Source of the DNA: an uncultured Campylobacter sp.
GTDB taxonomy: Bacteria; Campylobacterota; Campylobacteria; Campylobacterales; Campylobacteraceae
DNA: 6,926 bases
Assembly: GCA_937896205.1 (NCBI GenBank)
Contig: CALBNA010000340.1
Coordinates: 1-6,926 of the forward strand
Direction of reading: 5' to 3'
Shown here: in pieces, positions 1-5,750 of the stretch
Layout of the letters: each line of letters starts with the position of its first letter
How positions within the stretch are numbered: position 1 is the stretch's first letter
Made by a program: the position numbers and the translations under genes
The notes under the pieces: generated by a model
The model's input: the letters and a program-made list of their open reading frames with translations, nothing else
Database searches by the model: none
What the model was told of the DNA's origin: nothing

Positions 1-88
1 TCTTGAGTTTTTGGGTATCTTTACAGAATACTATTGCTAATTATAGCATAAAAAATCACTTAAAACGTAAAAATTTAAAAAATAAATT
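1..88. other. Intergenic left edge, downstream of the operon
   Basis: AT-rich stretch after the stop codon of the outer-membrane channel gene. I see no credible coding region in it. It contains a weak AT-only hairpin just after the stop codon and an extended -10 promoter element on the minus strand, so a further leftward-transcribed gene probably begins just outside the window. Confidence 0.6.
40..48 (-). promoter_or_regulatory. Extended -10 promoter element pointing left
   Basis: Read on the minus strand, these bases are TGCTATAAT, a perfect extended -10 box (TGnTATAAT), preceded by a run of six T. Campylobacter sigma-70 promoters typically have this form, with a T-rich stretch in place of a conserved -35 box. 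Transcription would leave the window at its left edge, so the controlled gene is not visible. It would begin a new unit after the secretion operon. Confidence 0.55.
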
Positions 89-90
89 TT
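70..90 (-). terminator. Weak AT-only hairpin after the operon
   Basis: On the minus strand, AAAATTTA and TAAATTTT form an 8-bp stem around a five-base T loop, starting inside the TAA stop of the last gene. There is no GC in the stem and hardly any U-tract after it, so termination would be inefficient. It is the only candidate terminator visible for the operon. Confidence 0.2.
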
Positions 91-1387
91 ACCTAAACGC
101 TCTTTGCAAGTCCCGCATCATATCAACCGATATATTGGAATTAAGCCACTGGATTTCCAAATATGCGAGGACCAAATTATAAGATGCCGTTAGCGCTTCG
201 TTTCTGGTTTTAAAAACTCTAGCGCGAGCGTCAAACAAATTTACCGCATCTTTCAAGCCCTCTTCGTAGCCTCTTTCTATTGATTTTACGTAAAGCTCCG
301 CATTTTCCAAAGAGCGCTTCATTAACTCGCATTCGTCGATATAATTAAGATAGTTATTTATCGCTCTTTTTTGGCTGATCTCTATCTCTTTTTGAATATC
401 CTTTTGCTGCTCGACACTAGCTAGTCTTAGTAGTTTACCCTCCTCTACTCTTGAGCTGGTCGCACCACCCGTATATAAAGGCAGAGTAAAACGCAACATA
501 GTATCCAGCTTTCTTCTTCTGTCACCGGAATAGTCGTTGTCTATGTAGTATAAATTTGCATAGCTGATACTAAAATCAAGCGTAGGGAGATGCTCGCTTT
601 TTCTCTTTTTGTATTCTTGTTCTGAGATTTCGACGGCCAAAACGCTGTCTTGAAATTTAAAATTTCTTGCTACGTCGCTAAAATTCGACAAATTTACTTT
701 TTTGAAAAATTCGGTATCGATGTTTGAAAAGCTATCCTTCACCTCGATCTCTTGCCCGACTAGCTTTACTAGCTCTAGCTTTGCTACTTCGATATTTAGT
801 TTAGCTTTGTTTACGCCCAGCAACGCCTCGTCTAATCTAACTTTAGATTCGAGCATATCCATTTTATTTACTAACCCAAATTCCAAAGATTTCTGCATTT
901 GGTTATATTTGGCGCGATTGGCTTCTTCGTAACTCTGAGCAAGAGCTAGCGTCTCGGATGCAAAGGTGTAGTTAAAATACGCCTCTACAACCCTTTTTGC
1001 TAGTTCTTGTTTAGTGTTTTCATACATCAGCTCGTTGCCGCGCACCCTGATTTCCTCTTGATTTCTTTGATACCAGATTGCCGGCCTAAATACGCTCTGA
1101 CTAAGACTAACGCCTACCTTTTTATAGCTTTCGTTTATTTTTGATACTCTTCGCCTATCCATTCTGTCGTATTTTTCGCCGACATATGCGGCCTCGGCGT
1201 TAATAGTCGGCAAAAACATGGCCGTAGCTTGTGATAGCCTCTCTTGAGAGGCTATACTATTGTACATGGTCATTTTAAGCTCATTATTATTTTCGAGCGC
1301 CATTTCGTATGCCTGTGAGAGGCTAACGCTTTGAGCAAAAGCTAAATTTGAAGCCAATAAGGCCGAAAGTAAAATTTTAGTCTTCAT
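89..1387 (-). CDS. sapF: TolC-like outer-membrane channel of type I secretion (SapF type)
   Basis: This 432-residue protein is a TolC/OEP-family outer-membrane efflux protein, the exit channel for the S-layer protein. Residues 1-18 form a Sec signal peptide with a likely cut after AFA, giving a mature start of QSVSL. The family's internal duplication is visible: LPTINAEAAY near residue 59 and LPTLDFSISY near 268 each start a beta-strand pair, ending in VGVSLSQSVF (91-100) and LRFTLPLYTGGA (298-309). Between and after them are long helical stretches (about 110-215 and 313-412) with matching turns near GLVNKMDMLE (171) and EGLKDAVNLFDA (376). The length is normal for the family. The ATG is preceded by AAGGG with six spacer bases, and the gene overlaps the fusion-protein gene by 11 bases. 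It is the last gene of the operon and would dock on the fusion protein. The sapF name rests on gene order in C. fetus; the family call is firm. Confidence 0.9.
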   Translation of the reverse strand: MKTKILLSALLASNLAFAQSVSLSQAYEMALENNNELKMTMYNSIASQERLSQATAMFLPTINAEAAYVGEKYDRMDRRRVSKINESYKKVGVSLSQSVFRPAIWYQRNQEEIRVRGNELMYENTKQELAKRVVEAYFNYTFASETLALAQSYEEANRAKYNQMQKSLEFGLVNKMDMLESKVRLDEALLGVNKAKLNIEVAKLELVKLVGQEIEVKDSFSNIDTEFFKKVNLSNFSDVARNFKFQDSVLAVEISEQEYKKRKSEHLPTLDFSISYANLYYIDNDYSGDRRRKLDTMLRFTLPLYTGGATSSRVEEGKLLRLASVEQQKDIQKEIEISQKRAINNYLNYIDECELMKRSLENAELYVKSIERGYEEGLKDAVNLFDARARVFKTRNEALTASYNLVLAYLEIQWLNSNISVDMMRDLQRAFR

Positions 1388-2660
1388 TAAATGCCCTTTT
1401 AAACATATCTATAAACGGTTTTAAGACATACTCAAGCATCGTTCTGTCGCCGGTTTTGATCATTACCTCAACCGGCATTCCCGGAACTATAAAAAAGTCA
1501 TTTCTTTTAAACTCTTTCATACCCTCTTCCGTAAGCACGGCCTTAATATCGTAAAACGAGTGACCTGCATTATCCTGAATACTATCGGCCGATACGTACG
1601 TTACTTTACCTTCCATGACGAAGCTCGGCCTGTGCTGAAATGCGCTAAATCTAATATCGGCAAGCTGTCCCACATGCACCGTATCGATATCTACTACGTT
1701 TAGTCTAGCCTCTACGACATAGTCGGTCTCGTCCGGCACTATGCTCATTATTCTCTCGCCCGGCCTTATTACGCCTCCGATAGTATGGAAGGCTAGTTCT
1801 ACGACGCTACCCTCTACCGGAGATTTTACGATAGTACGCTCGGATTGATCTTTTAAAGCATTATAACGCTGTTGCAGATCCACAAGACGAGTTTTAGCGT
1901 CTTCAAGCTTTTTTAATACATCCTCTTTAAACGTTCTATCTCTTAATATAATTTGAGCTTGCGTCTCGGTAACTTGGACGTTTAGCCTTGCTATCTCGGC
2001 CTTGCCCGCAGCTATTTCACCCTCGACCGCCGTTTTTTCTCTATTTAAGTCGCGTAGCCTGACTTTGTCAGCCAACTGCTCTTTAAAGAGCCTTTCCCAC
2101 TCTTTAATCTCTTCGTTCAAAGACTTTATGCGGTCTTGTTTGGCGCTTACTATCGCATTTGCGCCTTTGATTTGATTTTCAAGCTGTTTTATTCGTTGCT
2201 TTAGGATGGATTTTTCTTCATCCAAAAGCTTTTTTTGCGCATTAAATATACTCAACTGCCCGTCTATAGCCTCTTTATAACCTTCGATTTGCTTTATTTC
2301 GTCGCTAAATTTGACTTCCGTCGCATCGTCTTTTTGGGCTTCCAATCTAGAAACTATGACGCTGGTTCTTAAAAATTCTGCTCTAACTACGCTCATCTCG
2401 CTTTGCAAAGCAACGTTTTTTATCTCGACTAACGGAGCGCCCTCTTTGACCATATCTCCGTCTTTAACGAAAATTTTATCTACGACGCCACCCTCAAGGT
2501 GTTGGATGATTTTTTTGTTACTAACTACGCCTATTTTACCGACGGCTACGGCAGCGCTATTAAGAGGCGCCATGCCGAGCCAAATTCCAAAAACTCCGAC
2601 TAGCAAAAATATAACGAACAACCCAAAATTTACGGTGCCTTTTTCATTTTTAAGTATCAT
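1377..2660 (-). CDS. sapE: HlyD/PrtE-family membrane fusion protein of type I secretion (SapE type)
   Basis: Periplasmic adaptor linking the inner-membrane ABC transporter to the outer-membrane channel. From the chosen start the protein has 427 residues: a short cytoplasmic tail, one transmembrane helix (about 12-31, GLFVIFLLVGVFGIWLG), a lipoyl-like half-motif IIQHLEGGVVDKIFVKDGD (51-69), a long coiled-coil hairpin (about 85-275), the second lipoyl half TIVKSPVEGSVVEL (276-289), then a beta-barrel region ending in a short basic helix. This is the standard HlyD/PrtE layout, with length near the usual value. I chose the second ATG (position 2660) instead of the one at 2675. It has GGAGG six bases upstream, whereas the upstream ATG has no useful ribosome binding site. 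With this start the gene begins one base after the transporter's TAA, consistent with translational coupling. The sapE name is inferred from operon order. Confidence 0.9.
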   Translation of the reverse strand: MILKNEKGTVNFGLFVIFLLVGVFGIWLGMAPLNSAAVAVGKIGVVSNKKIIQHLEGGVVDKIFVKDGDMVKEGAPLVEIKNVALQSEMSVVRAEFLRTSVIVSRLEAQKDDATEVKFSDEIKQIEGYKEAIDGQLSIFNAQKKLLDEEKSILKQRIKQLENQIKGANAIVSAKQDRIKSLNEEIKEWERLFKEQLADKVRLRDLNREKTAVEGEIAAGKAEIARLNVQVTETQAQIILRDRTFKEDVLKKLEDAKTRLVDLQQRYNALKDQSERTIVKSPVEGSVVELAFHTIGGVIRPGERIMSIVPDETDYVVEARLNVVDIDTVHVGQLADIRFSAFQHRPSFVMEGKVTYVSADSIQDNAGHSFYDIKAVLTEEGMKEFKRNDFFIVPGMPVEVMIKTGDRTMLEYVLKPFIDMFKRAFNED

Positions 2661-2661
2661 C

Positions 2662-4395
2662 TTAGCCCTCCGCATCTTCTAGGCTTATGCTATGCCTTTT
2701 TTGTTGTTCTGCGACCTGCGGTTGTTGCGCATTTGCCTTGCCGAGCTCAGCCAATACCGCATCTCTGGCGCCAAAATACATCAATCTTCCGGCATTTAAA
2801 ACGGCGATTTTATCAACTAAATTTAAGATATTTAGCTTGTGCGTTATTAACACTATAGTCGCCTTACCTTTCATCGACGCAAGCGCCGCAAATAGCGCTC
2901 TTTCGCCCTCTTCGTCCAAGCTAGCGTTCGGCTCGTCTAGTACGATTATTTTAGGCTCTTTATAAAGCGCTCTGGCAAGAGCGACTCTTTGGCGTTGTCC
3001 GCCGCTTAAGCTGGCTCCGCCTATGCCTATTTTGGTTTCATATCCGTCCGGTAAATTTAATATCATATCGTGCACGTTGGCTAACTTTGCGGCTCGTACG
3101 ATCGCCTCGCTATCCAGTTCTCCGAATCTCGCGATATTTTCCGCGATATTTCCTTCAAAAAGCTCGACGTCTTGCGGTAAATATCCCACAAACTGACCCA
3201 AATGGTCGCTGTTGTACTGAGTGATATCGGCTCCGTCCACGCGCACTACGCCGTGAAATACAGGCCACACGCCTAGCATCGCTCTAGCTAGCGAGCTTTT
3301 ACCTGCGGCGCTCGGACCGATTATGGCACACATATCTCCGCTTTTAAGCTCGAAATTTATACCCATCAAAGTAGGCGCTTTACCATGAGGCGGTACTAGG
3401 CTTATGGTTTCTAGGAAAATATCGCCTTTTGGATCCGGAAGCTTAAGCTTTTCGTTGTCGGCGGGGAAATCCTCTAAAAACTGCGAAAGTCTAGCATAGC
3501 TCTCTTTGGTGTTCTTATAGCTTTTCCAGCTTGAGATCAATATATCAAGCGGAGCTAATGCGCGACCCATGATAATAGAGCCCGCAATCATCATACCAGG
3601 ATTTACCTCCTGCAGGACGACCAAATACGCGCCAAGACCAAGCATTAGCGACTGGGAAACGACGCGAAATACCTTACTGATATTTGCATACATCCCGGCT
3701 TTTACGCTAGACTCTGAGTGAGCCTCCAAAAACTCGTTATGTTTTTTGTGCCAAATTTTCTTTAAATTTCCGTTCATACCCATAGCTTGGATGACTTCGG
3801 AATTTCTCAAATTTAGATCAACAAAGCGAGTTTCGGCGCCAAAAGCGTCATTTGACCTTTTTAGTCCGTCTTTAGTCGCGCCTTCGTTTAAAAGAGCCAA
3901 AATAAACAAAACGATCGCAGCCGCGATACTAAAATATCCAAAATACGGGTGGAAGAAAAACAGTATCAATATATAAAAAGGCAGCCACGGCGCGTCAAGA
4001 AATGCAAACACGCCGTTGGTGCTGAGATATTGTTTTATGGTATTTAGATCTCTCATCGGCTGAGAAGATACTCTGCCGGGCTGTCTGGCCGAGAGCTTAA
4101 AGATCGCATCATACACTCTCTCGGACAGCCTCAAATCTATCTGGTTTGAAAAAACTACCAAAATTCTCGAACGTAAAATTTCGAAAAACATCATACATAG
4201 ATATAAGAATATAACTATCAGCGTAAGGAAAAATAACGTATCAAGGCTTCTTGACGTTACGACCCTACCGTAAAGTTGTAACATATATAGAGGAGAAGTT
4301 AGCATCAAAACGTTTATGAACATGCTGAAAATTCCAGCATATATCATAGCGTGTTTGGATTTTTTAATACTCTCCTTTAGTTCATTTACTTTCAT
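2662..4395 (-). CDS. sapD: Type I secretion ABC transporter, PrtD/SapD family
   Basis: Inner-membrane ATP-driven exporter of 577 residues, with a permease domain fused to an ATPase domain as in PrtD, AprD and SapD. The membrane half has predicted helices around 17-40, 52-72, 126-148, 152-169 and 243-275, with the motif LDAPWLPFY (133-141) that marks this subfamily. The nucleotide-binding half has every core motif intact: Walker A GPSAAGKSS (360-368), Q-loop at Q408, signature LSGGQ (463-467), Walker B IIVLDEP (483-489) and the H-loop His at 519. There is no N-terminal C39 peptidase or C39-like domain, so it should export an unprocessed protein with a C-terminal signal. A short Gln/Glu-rich tail (from about 555) is probably disordered. 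The start overlaps the SapC gene by 14 bases and its own ribosome binding site is weak, so translation is probably coupled. Loss or damage is not evident. Confidence 0.93.
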   Translation of the reverse strand: MKVNELKESIKKSKHAMIYAGIFSMFINVLMLTSPLYMLQLYGRVVTSRSLDTLFFLTLIVIFLYLCMMFFEILRSRILVVFSNQIDLRLSERVYDAIFKLSARQPGRVSSQPMRDLNTIKQYLSTNGVFAFLDAPWLPFYILILFFFHPYFGYFSIAAAIVLFILALLNEGATKDGLKRSNDAFGAETRFVDLNLRNSEVIQAMGMNGNLKKIWHKKHNEFLEAHSESSVKAGMYANISKVFRVVSQSLMLGLGAYLVVLQEVNPGMMIAGSIIMGRALAPLDILISSWKSYKNTKESYARLSQFLEDFPADNEKLKLPDPKGDIFLETISLVPPHGKAPTLMGINFELKSGDMCAIIGPSAAGKSSLARAMLGVWPVFHGVVRVDGADITQYNSDHLGQFVGYLPQDVELFEGNIAENIARFGELDSEAIVRAAKLANVHDMILNLPDGYETKIGIGGASLSGGQRQRVALARALYKEPKIIVLDEPNASLDEEGERALFAALASMKGKATIVLITHKLNILNLVDKIAVLNAGRLMYFGARDAVLAELGKANAQQPQVAEQQKRHSISLEDAEG

Positions 4396-4417
4396 TTTCT
4401 TTTTTACTTTCGTTTTC
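4382..4417 (-). repeat. 18-bp imperfect tandem repeat at the sapC/sapD junction
   Basis: On the minus strand, GAAAACGAAAGTAAAAAA is followed directly by GAAAATGAAAGTAAATGA. The two 18-base units differ at three positions. They encode the end of SapC (ENESKK then ENESK-stop). In the second unit the C-to-T change makes the ATG of the ABC transporter gene, and the last codon is the SapC stop. The start/stop overlap therefore lies inside the repeat. Confidence 0.8.
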
Positions 4418-5065
4418 TAAAATTCTACCCGCCAAATTTTCCAAATTCGTTAAGCTTCTAATGTGCGTATCTATTAGGCTAACATAGCCCTTTCTAACAA
4501 AATCAGCCAAAGTAGCGTCGTCAAGCTCGTTTAGTTTTTTTCTGCTCACGACAGAAAAGCCTTTGATTAAAGTGATTTTTTTATCGTTATCAGAGACGGT
4601 TAGCTCTTTGTTTATTAAAATTCCAGCCTTTTTAATCTCTTCTAACGCTTTTTGCGTAGCCTCTAGCTGGGCATTGTAGTTTTGCATAGCGTTTATGGTG
4701 TTTTGCAAAAATTCGCTCGGCTCTTCGTTTTTCTTGAATAATTTTTCACCTTTACCTTTTAGCTGAGGCGCATCCTCGTCTATACAAAGGATATTTTTAT
4801 CTTCGACTTTAGCCAGAGTAAAAGGATAGTTTTGCAAGATCGCAGGCACGTAGCCTTTGTAGTTTTTATCTATTATTAAATTTTCATTTCTACCTAGTAG
4901 TACTAGCAGTTTAGGTACTACGTCGTTCGTGAAAACTATAGGCAGATCTTTCTCGCAGAAAAACGCCTCGCTCGCCACTATCTCCGCAAACGGGAAATTT
5001 GGTAACGCATCTTGGTGATAAGACACTCCGTTATGTACTTCTGAATTTAAAGCAACTATTTTCAT
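4382..5065 (-). CDS. Possible separate short SapC product from an internal start
   Basis: Codon 144 of the long reading frame is an ATG (minus strand, position 5065) with AAGGA five bases upstream, a better ribosome binding site than that of the long form. It would give a 227-residue protein starting MKIVALNSEV, which is close to the usual length of stand-alone SapC proteins (about 230-250 residues). Either both forms are made from one message, or the N-terminal region is a relic and this is the real gene. The sequence alone cannot decide between these. Confidence 0.5.
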   Translation of the reverse strand: MKIVALNSEVHNGVSYHQDALPNFPFAEIVASEAFFCEKDLPIVFTNDVVPKLLVLLGRNENLIIDKNYKGYVPAILQNYPFTLAKVEDKNILCIDEDAPQLKGKGEKLFKKNEEPSEFLQNTINAMQNYNAQLEATQKALEEIKKAGILINKELTVSDNDKKITLIKGFSVVSRKKLNELDDATLADFVRKGYVSLIDTHIRSLTNLENLAGRILENESKKENESK

Positions 5066-5494
5066 TTCAGTCCTTTTTTTAAAATTTTGAATCTCTATTT
5101 TTTTTGCTAAACTTAAGTTTTTGTCGATGCTTCTGAAGGTATATCCGCCGTTTTGTTGCAAAAATGCCAAAACATCCTCAAATTCGTTTATAAAAACGTC
5201 TCGGATTTCGTATCTTTTGATGTCGCTTTCTTGGATATAACCCCGCGCTTTATTCCTATTTCTTATAAAGGTGCTATTTAGCTCTTGCATGATCTTAGGT
5301 ATATTTAAGGATTTCAAAAATAGCGATATGGAATTAGACTCCAAAATGTAGCCTAAAATTTCCATATCGTATTTTTGGGTTAGAGAACTTAAAATTTCAA
5401 CATAAAGGTCTTTTTCGCTTTGATCGGCAAAAAAGTTGCCCTTTTGTTTTATCAAAACCATTTCTGATTTTATTTCTCTAACCGCTCTACCCAA
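4382..5494 (-). CDS. sapC: SapC-family S-layer locus protein with N-terminal REP-transposase-like (HUH-like) domain
   Basis: This 370-residue protein has two parts. Residues 144 to about 357 match the SapC family (PF07277, named after C. fetus SapC): conserved-looking blocks include LPIVFT (184-189), LLGRNENLIID (199-209), YVPAILQNYPF (215-225), ILCIDEDAP (235-243) and a Ser-Leu-rich C-terminal helix (THIRSLTNLENL). The biochemical role of the family is unknown; it is found with S-layer loci. Residues 1 to about 120 look by eye like a REP-associated tyrosine transposase domain: MGRAVR opening, VLIKQKGN (13-20), YDMEILGYILESNSISLFL (42-60), IPKIMQEL (65-72), and FEDVLAFLQQN (105-115). The HUH position reads SNSIS, so both histidines are missing and strand cleavage is unlikely. 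The start is a TTG with AAGG six bases upstream; the family-like MGRAVR opening supports it over the ATG at codon 12. First gene of the operon, divergent from the surface protein. The SapC call is firm; the N-terminal call is moderate. Confidence 0.85.
   Translation of the reverse strand: MGRAVREIKSEMVLIKQKGNFFADQSEKDLYVEILSSLTQKYDMEILGYILESNSISLFLKSLNIPKIMQELNSTFIRNRNKARGYIQESDIKRYEIRDVFINEFEDVLAFLQQNGGYTFRSIDKNLSLAKKIEIQNFKKRTEMKIVALNSEVHNGVSYHQDALPNFPFAEIVASEAFFCEKDLPIVFTNDVVPKLLVLLGRNENLIIDKNYKGYVPAILQNYPFTLAKVEDKNILCIDEDAPQLKGKGEKLFKKNEEPSEFLQNTINAMQNYNAQLEATQKALEEIKKAGILINKELTVSDNDKKITLIKGFSVVSRKKLNELDDATLADFVRKGYVSLIDTHIRSLTNLENLAGRILENESKKENESK
5066..5075 (-). promoter_or_regulatory. 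Strong internal ribosome binding site inside sapC
   Basis: Minus strand AAGGA followed by the five-base spacer CTGAA and an in-frame ATG. It lies in the linker between the transposase-like part and the SapC domain, preceded by a run of seven A. It supports translation of a short SapC. Confidence 0.6.
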
Positions 5495-5504
5495 AATTTA
5501 CCTT
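5495..5504 (-). promoter_or_regulatory. Ribosome binding site of the TTG-started sapC
   Basis: Minus strand AAGG then TAAATT, then TTG. The match is modest but well spaced. It decides in favour of a TTG start, because the ATG 33 bases further in has no clear ribosome binding site. Confidence 0.5.
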
Positions 5505-5532
5505 AACCAGTAACTAAAACATCAAGAATGTG

Positions 5533-5538
5533 ATTGTA
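5533..5538 (-). promoter_or_regulatory. Candidate -10 box for the sapC-sapF operon
   Basis: Minus strand TACAAT, one mismatch from TATAAT, preceded by AT-rich sequence. Transcription would start near position 5526, giving a leader of about 30 bases before the TTG. No clear -35 box is visible, which is usual for Campylobacter. Confidence 0.35.
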
Positions 5539-5627
5539 ATCCTTTTATGCTTAAATAAATATTAAAAAGTGCCAGAGTAATTAATTTTATTTTTTAAGAA
5601 ATCAAATTTTATGGAATAGTTATTGCT

Positions 5628-5633
5628 TATAAT
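5628..5633 (+). promoter_or_regulatory. -10 box of the surface-protein promoter
   Basis: A perfect TATAAT preceded by TTGCT, with T/A-rich sequence upstream (T-runs at about 5590-5595 and 5607-5610) and a GC-rich discriminator CCGCGG after it. The transcript would start near 5640, about 110 bases before the ATG. From memory, the C. fetus sapA transcript starts a similar distance upstream, which would agree. A long untranslated leader is common for abundant S-layer messages and can stabilise them. Confidence 0.65.
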
Positions 5634-5674
5634 TCCGCGGTAAATGCTCGTTGTATTTTATGATTTTTTAGCCT

Positions 5675-5697
5675 GGATATCGTAATATACGATGTTT
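5675..5697 (+). repeat. Leader hairpin 1 (ATCGTA-ATA-TACGAT)
   Basis: A perfect 6-bp inverted repeat at 5679-5693 around the loop ATA. In RNA the stem can extend to about 10 pairs with G-U wobbles (5675-5697). It lies in the untranslated leader of the surface-protein gene. Confidence 0.65.
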
Positions 5698-5711
5698 GTC
5701 ATTTACTATCA

Positions 5712-5728
5712 TTAGTACATAGTACTAA
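5712..5728 (+). repeat. Leader hairpin 2 (TTAGTAC-ATA-GTACTAA)
   Basis: A perfect 7-bp inverted repeat with the same ATA loop as hairpin 1, ending 10 bases before the ribosome binding site. It could stabilise the message, tune translation or be a protein-binding or recombination site. Confidence 0.7.
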
Positions 5729-5738
5729 AATTCACTTC

Positions 5739-5745
5739 TAAGGAG
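5739..5745 (+). promoter_or_regulatory. Strong ribosome binding site of the surface protein
   Basis: TAAGGAG, nearly the full anti-16S complement, five bases before the ATG. It fixes the start codon and fits a very highly expressed protein. Confidence 0.85.
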
Positions 5746-5750
5746 CCAAT

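Larger units (their letters stand above)
5495..5750. other. Divergent control region between sapC and the surface-protein gene
   Basis: These 256 AT-rich bases contain the plus-strand promoter and leader of the surface protein, with two hairpins and a strong ribosome binding site, plus a likely weaker promoter for the sapC operon on the other strand. In C. fetus the equivalent region holds the sole sapA promoter and lies in an invertible element together with sapCDEF. I see no convincing gene in it. Confidence 0.75.

Noticed and set aside
35..48. Inverted repeat TGCTA-ATTA-TAGCA as a terminator
   Set aside because: On the minus strand the T-run precedes the stem instead of following it, and on the plus strand it is followed by A. 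The minus-strand bases are better explained as an extended -10 box.
702..3976. Plus-strand open frames across the secretion operon (about 702-932, 2311-2682, 2687-2965, 3746-3976)
   Set aside because: All are antisense to genes with intact family motifs, and are low in complexity (Ser/Thr/Phe-rich).
5659..5664. TATGAT as an alternative -10 box for the surface protein
   Set aside because: The upstream TATAAT at 5628-5633 is a perfect match and has a better context. A secondary start cannot be excluded but is not supported.
5644..5685. A 13-codon plus-strand leader ORF (MLVVFYDFLAWIS) in the surface-protein leader
   Set aside because: It has no convincing ribosome binding site, no regulatory codon run, and its end falls inside hairpin 1. 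Chance occurrence in AT-rich DNA is more likely.
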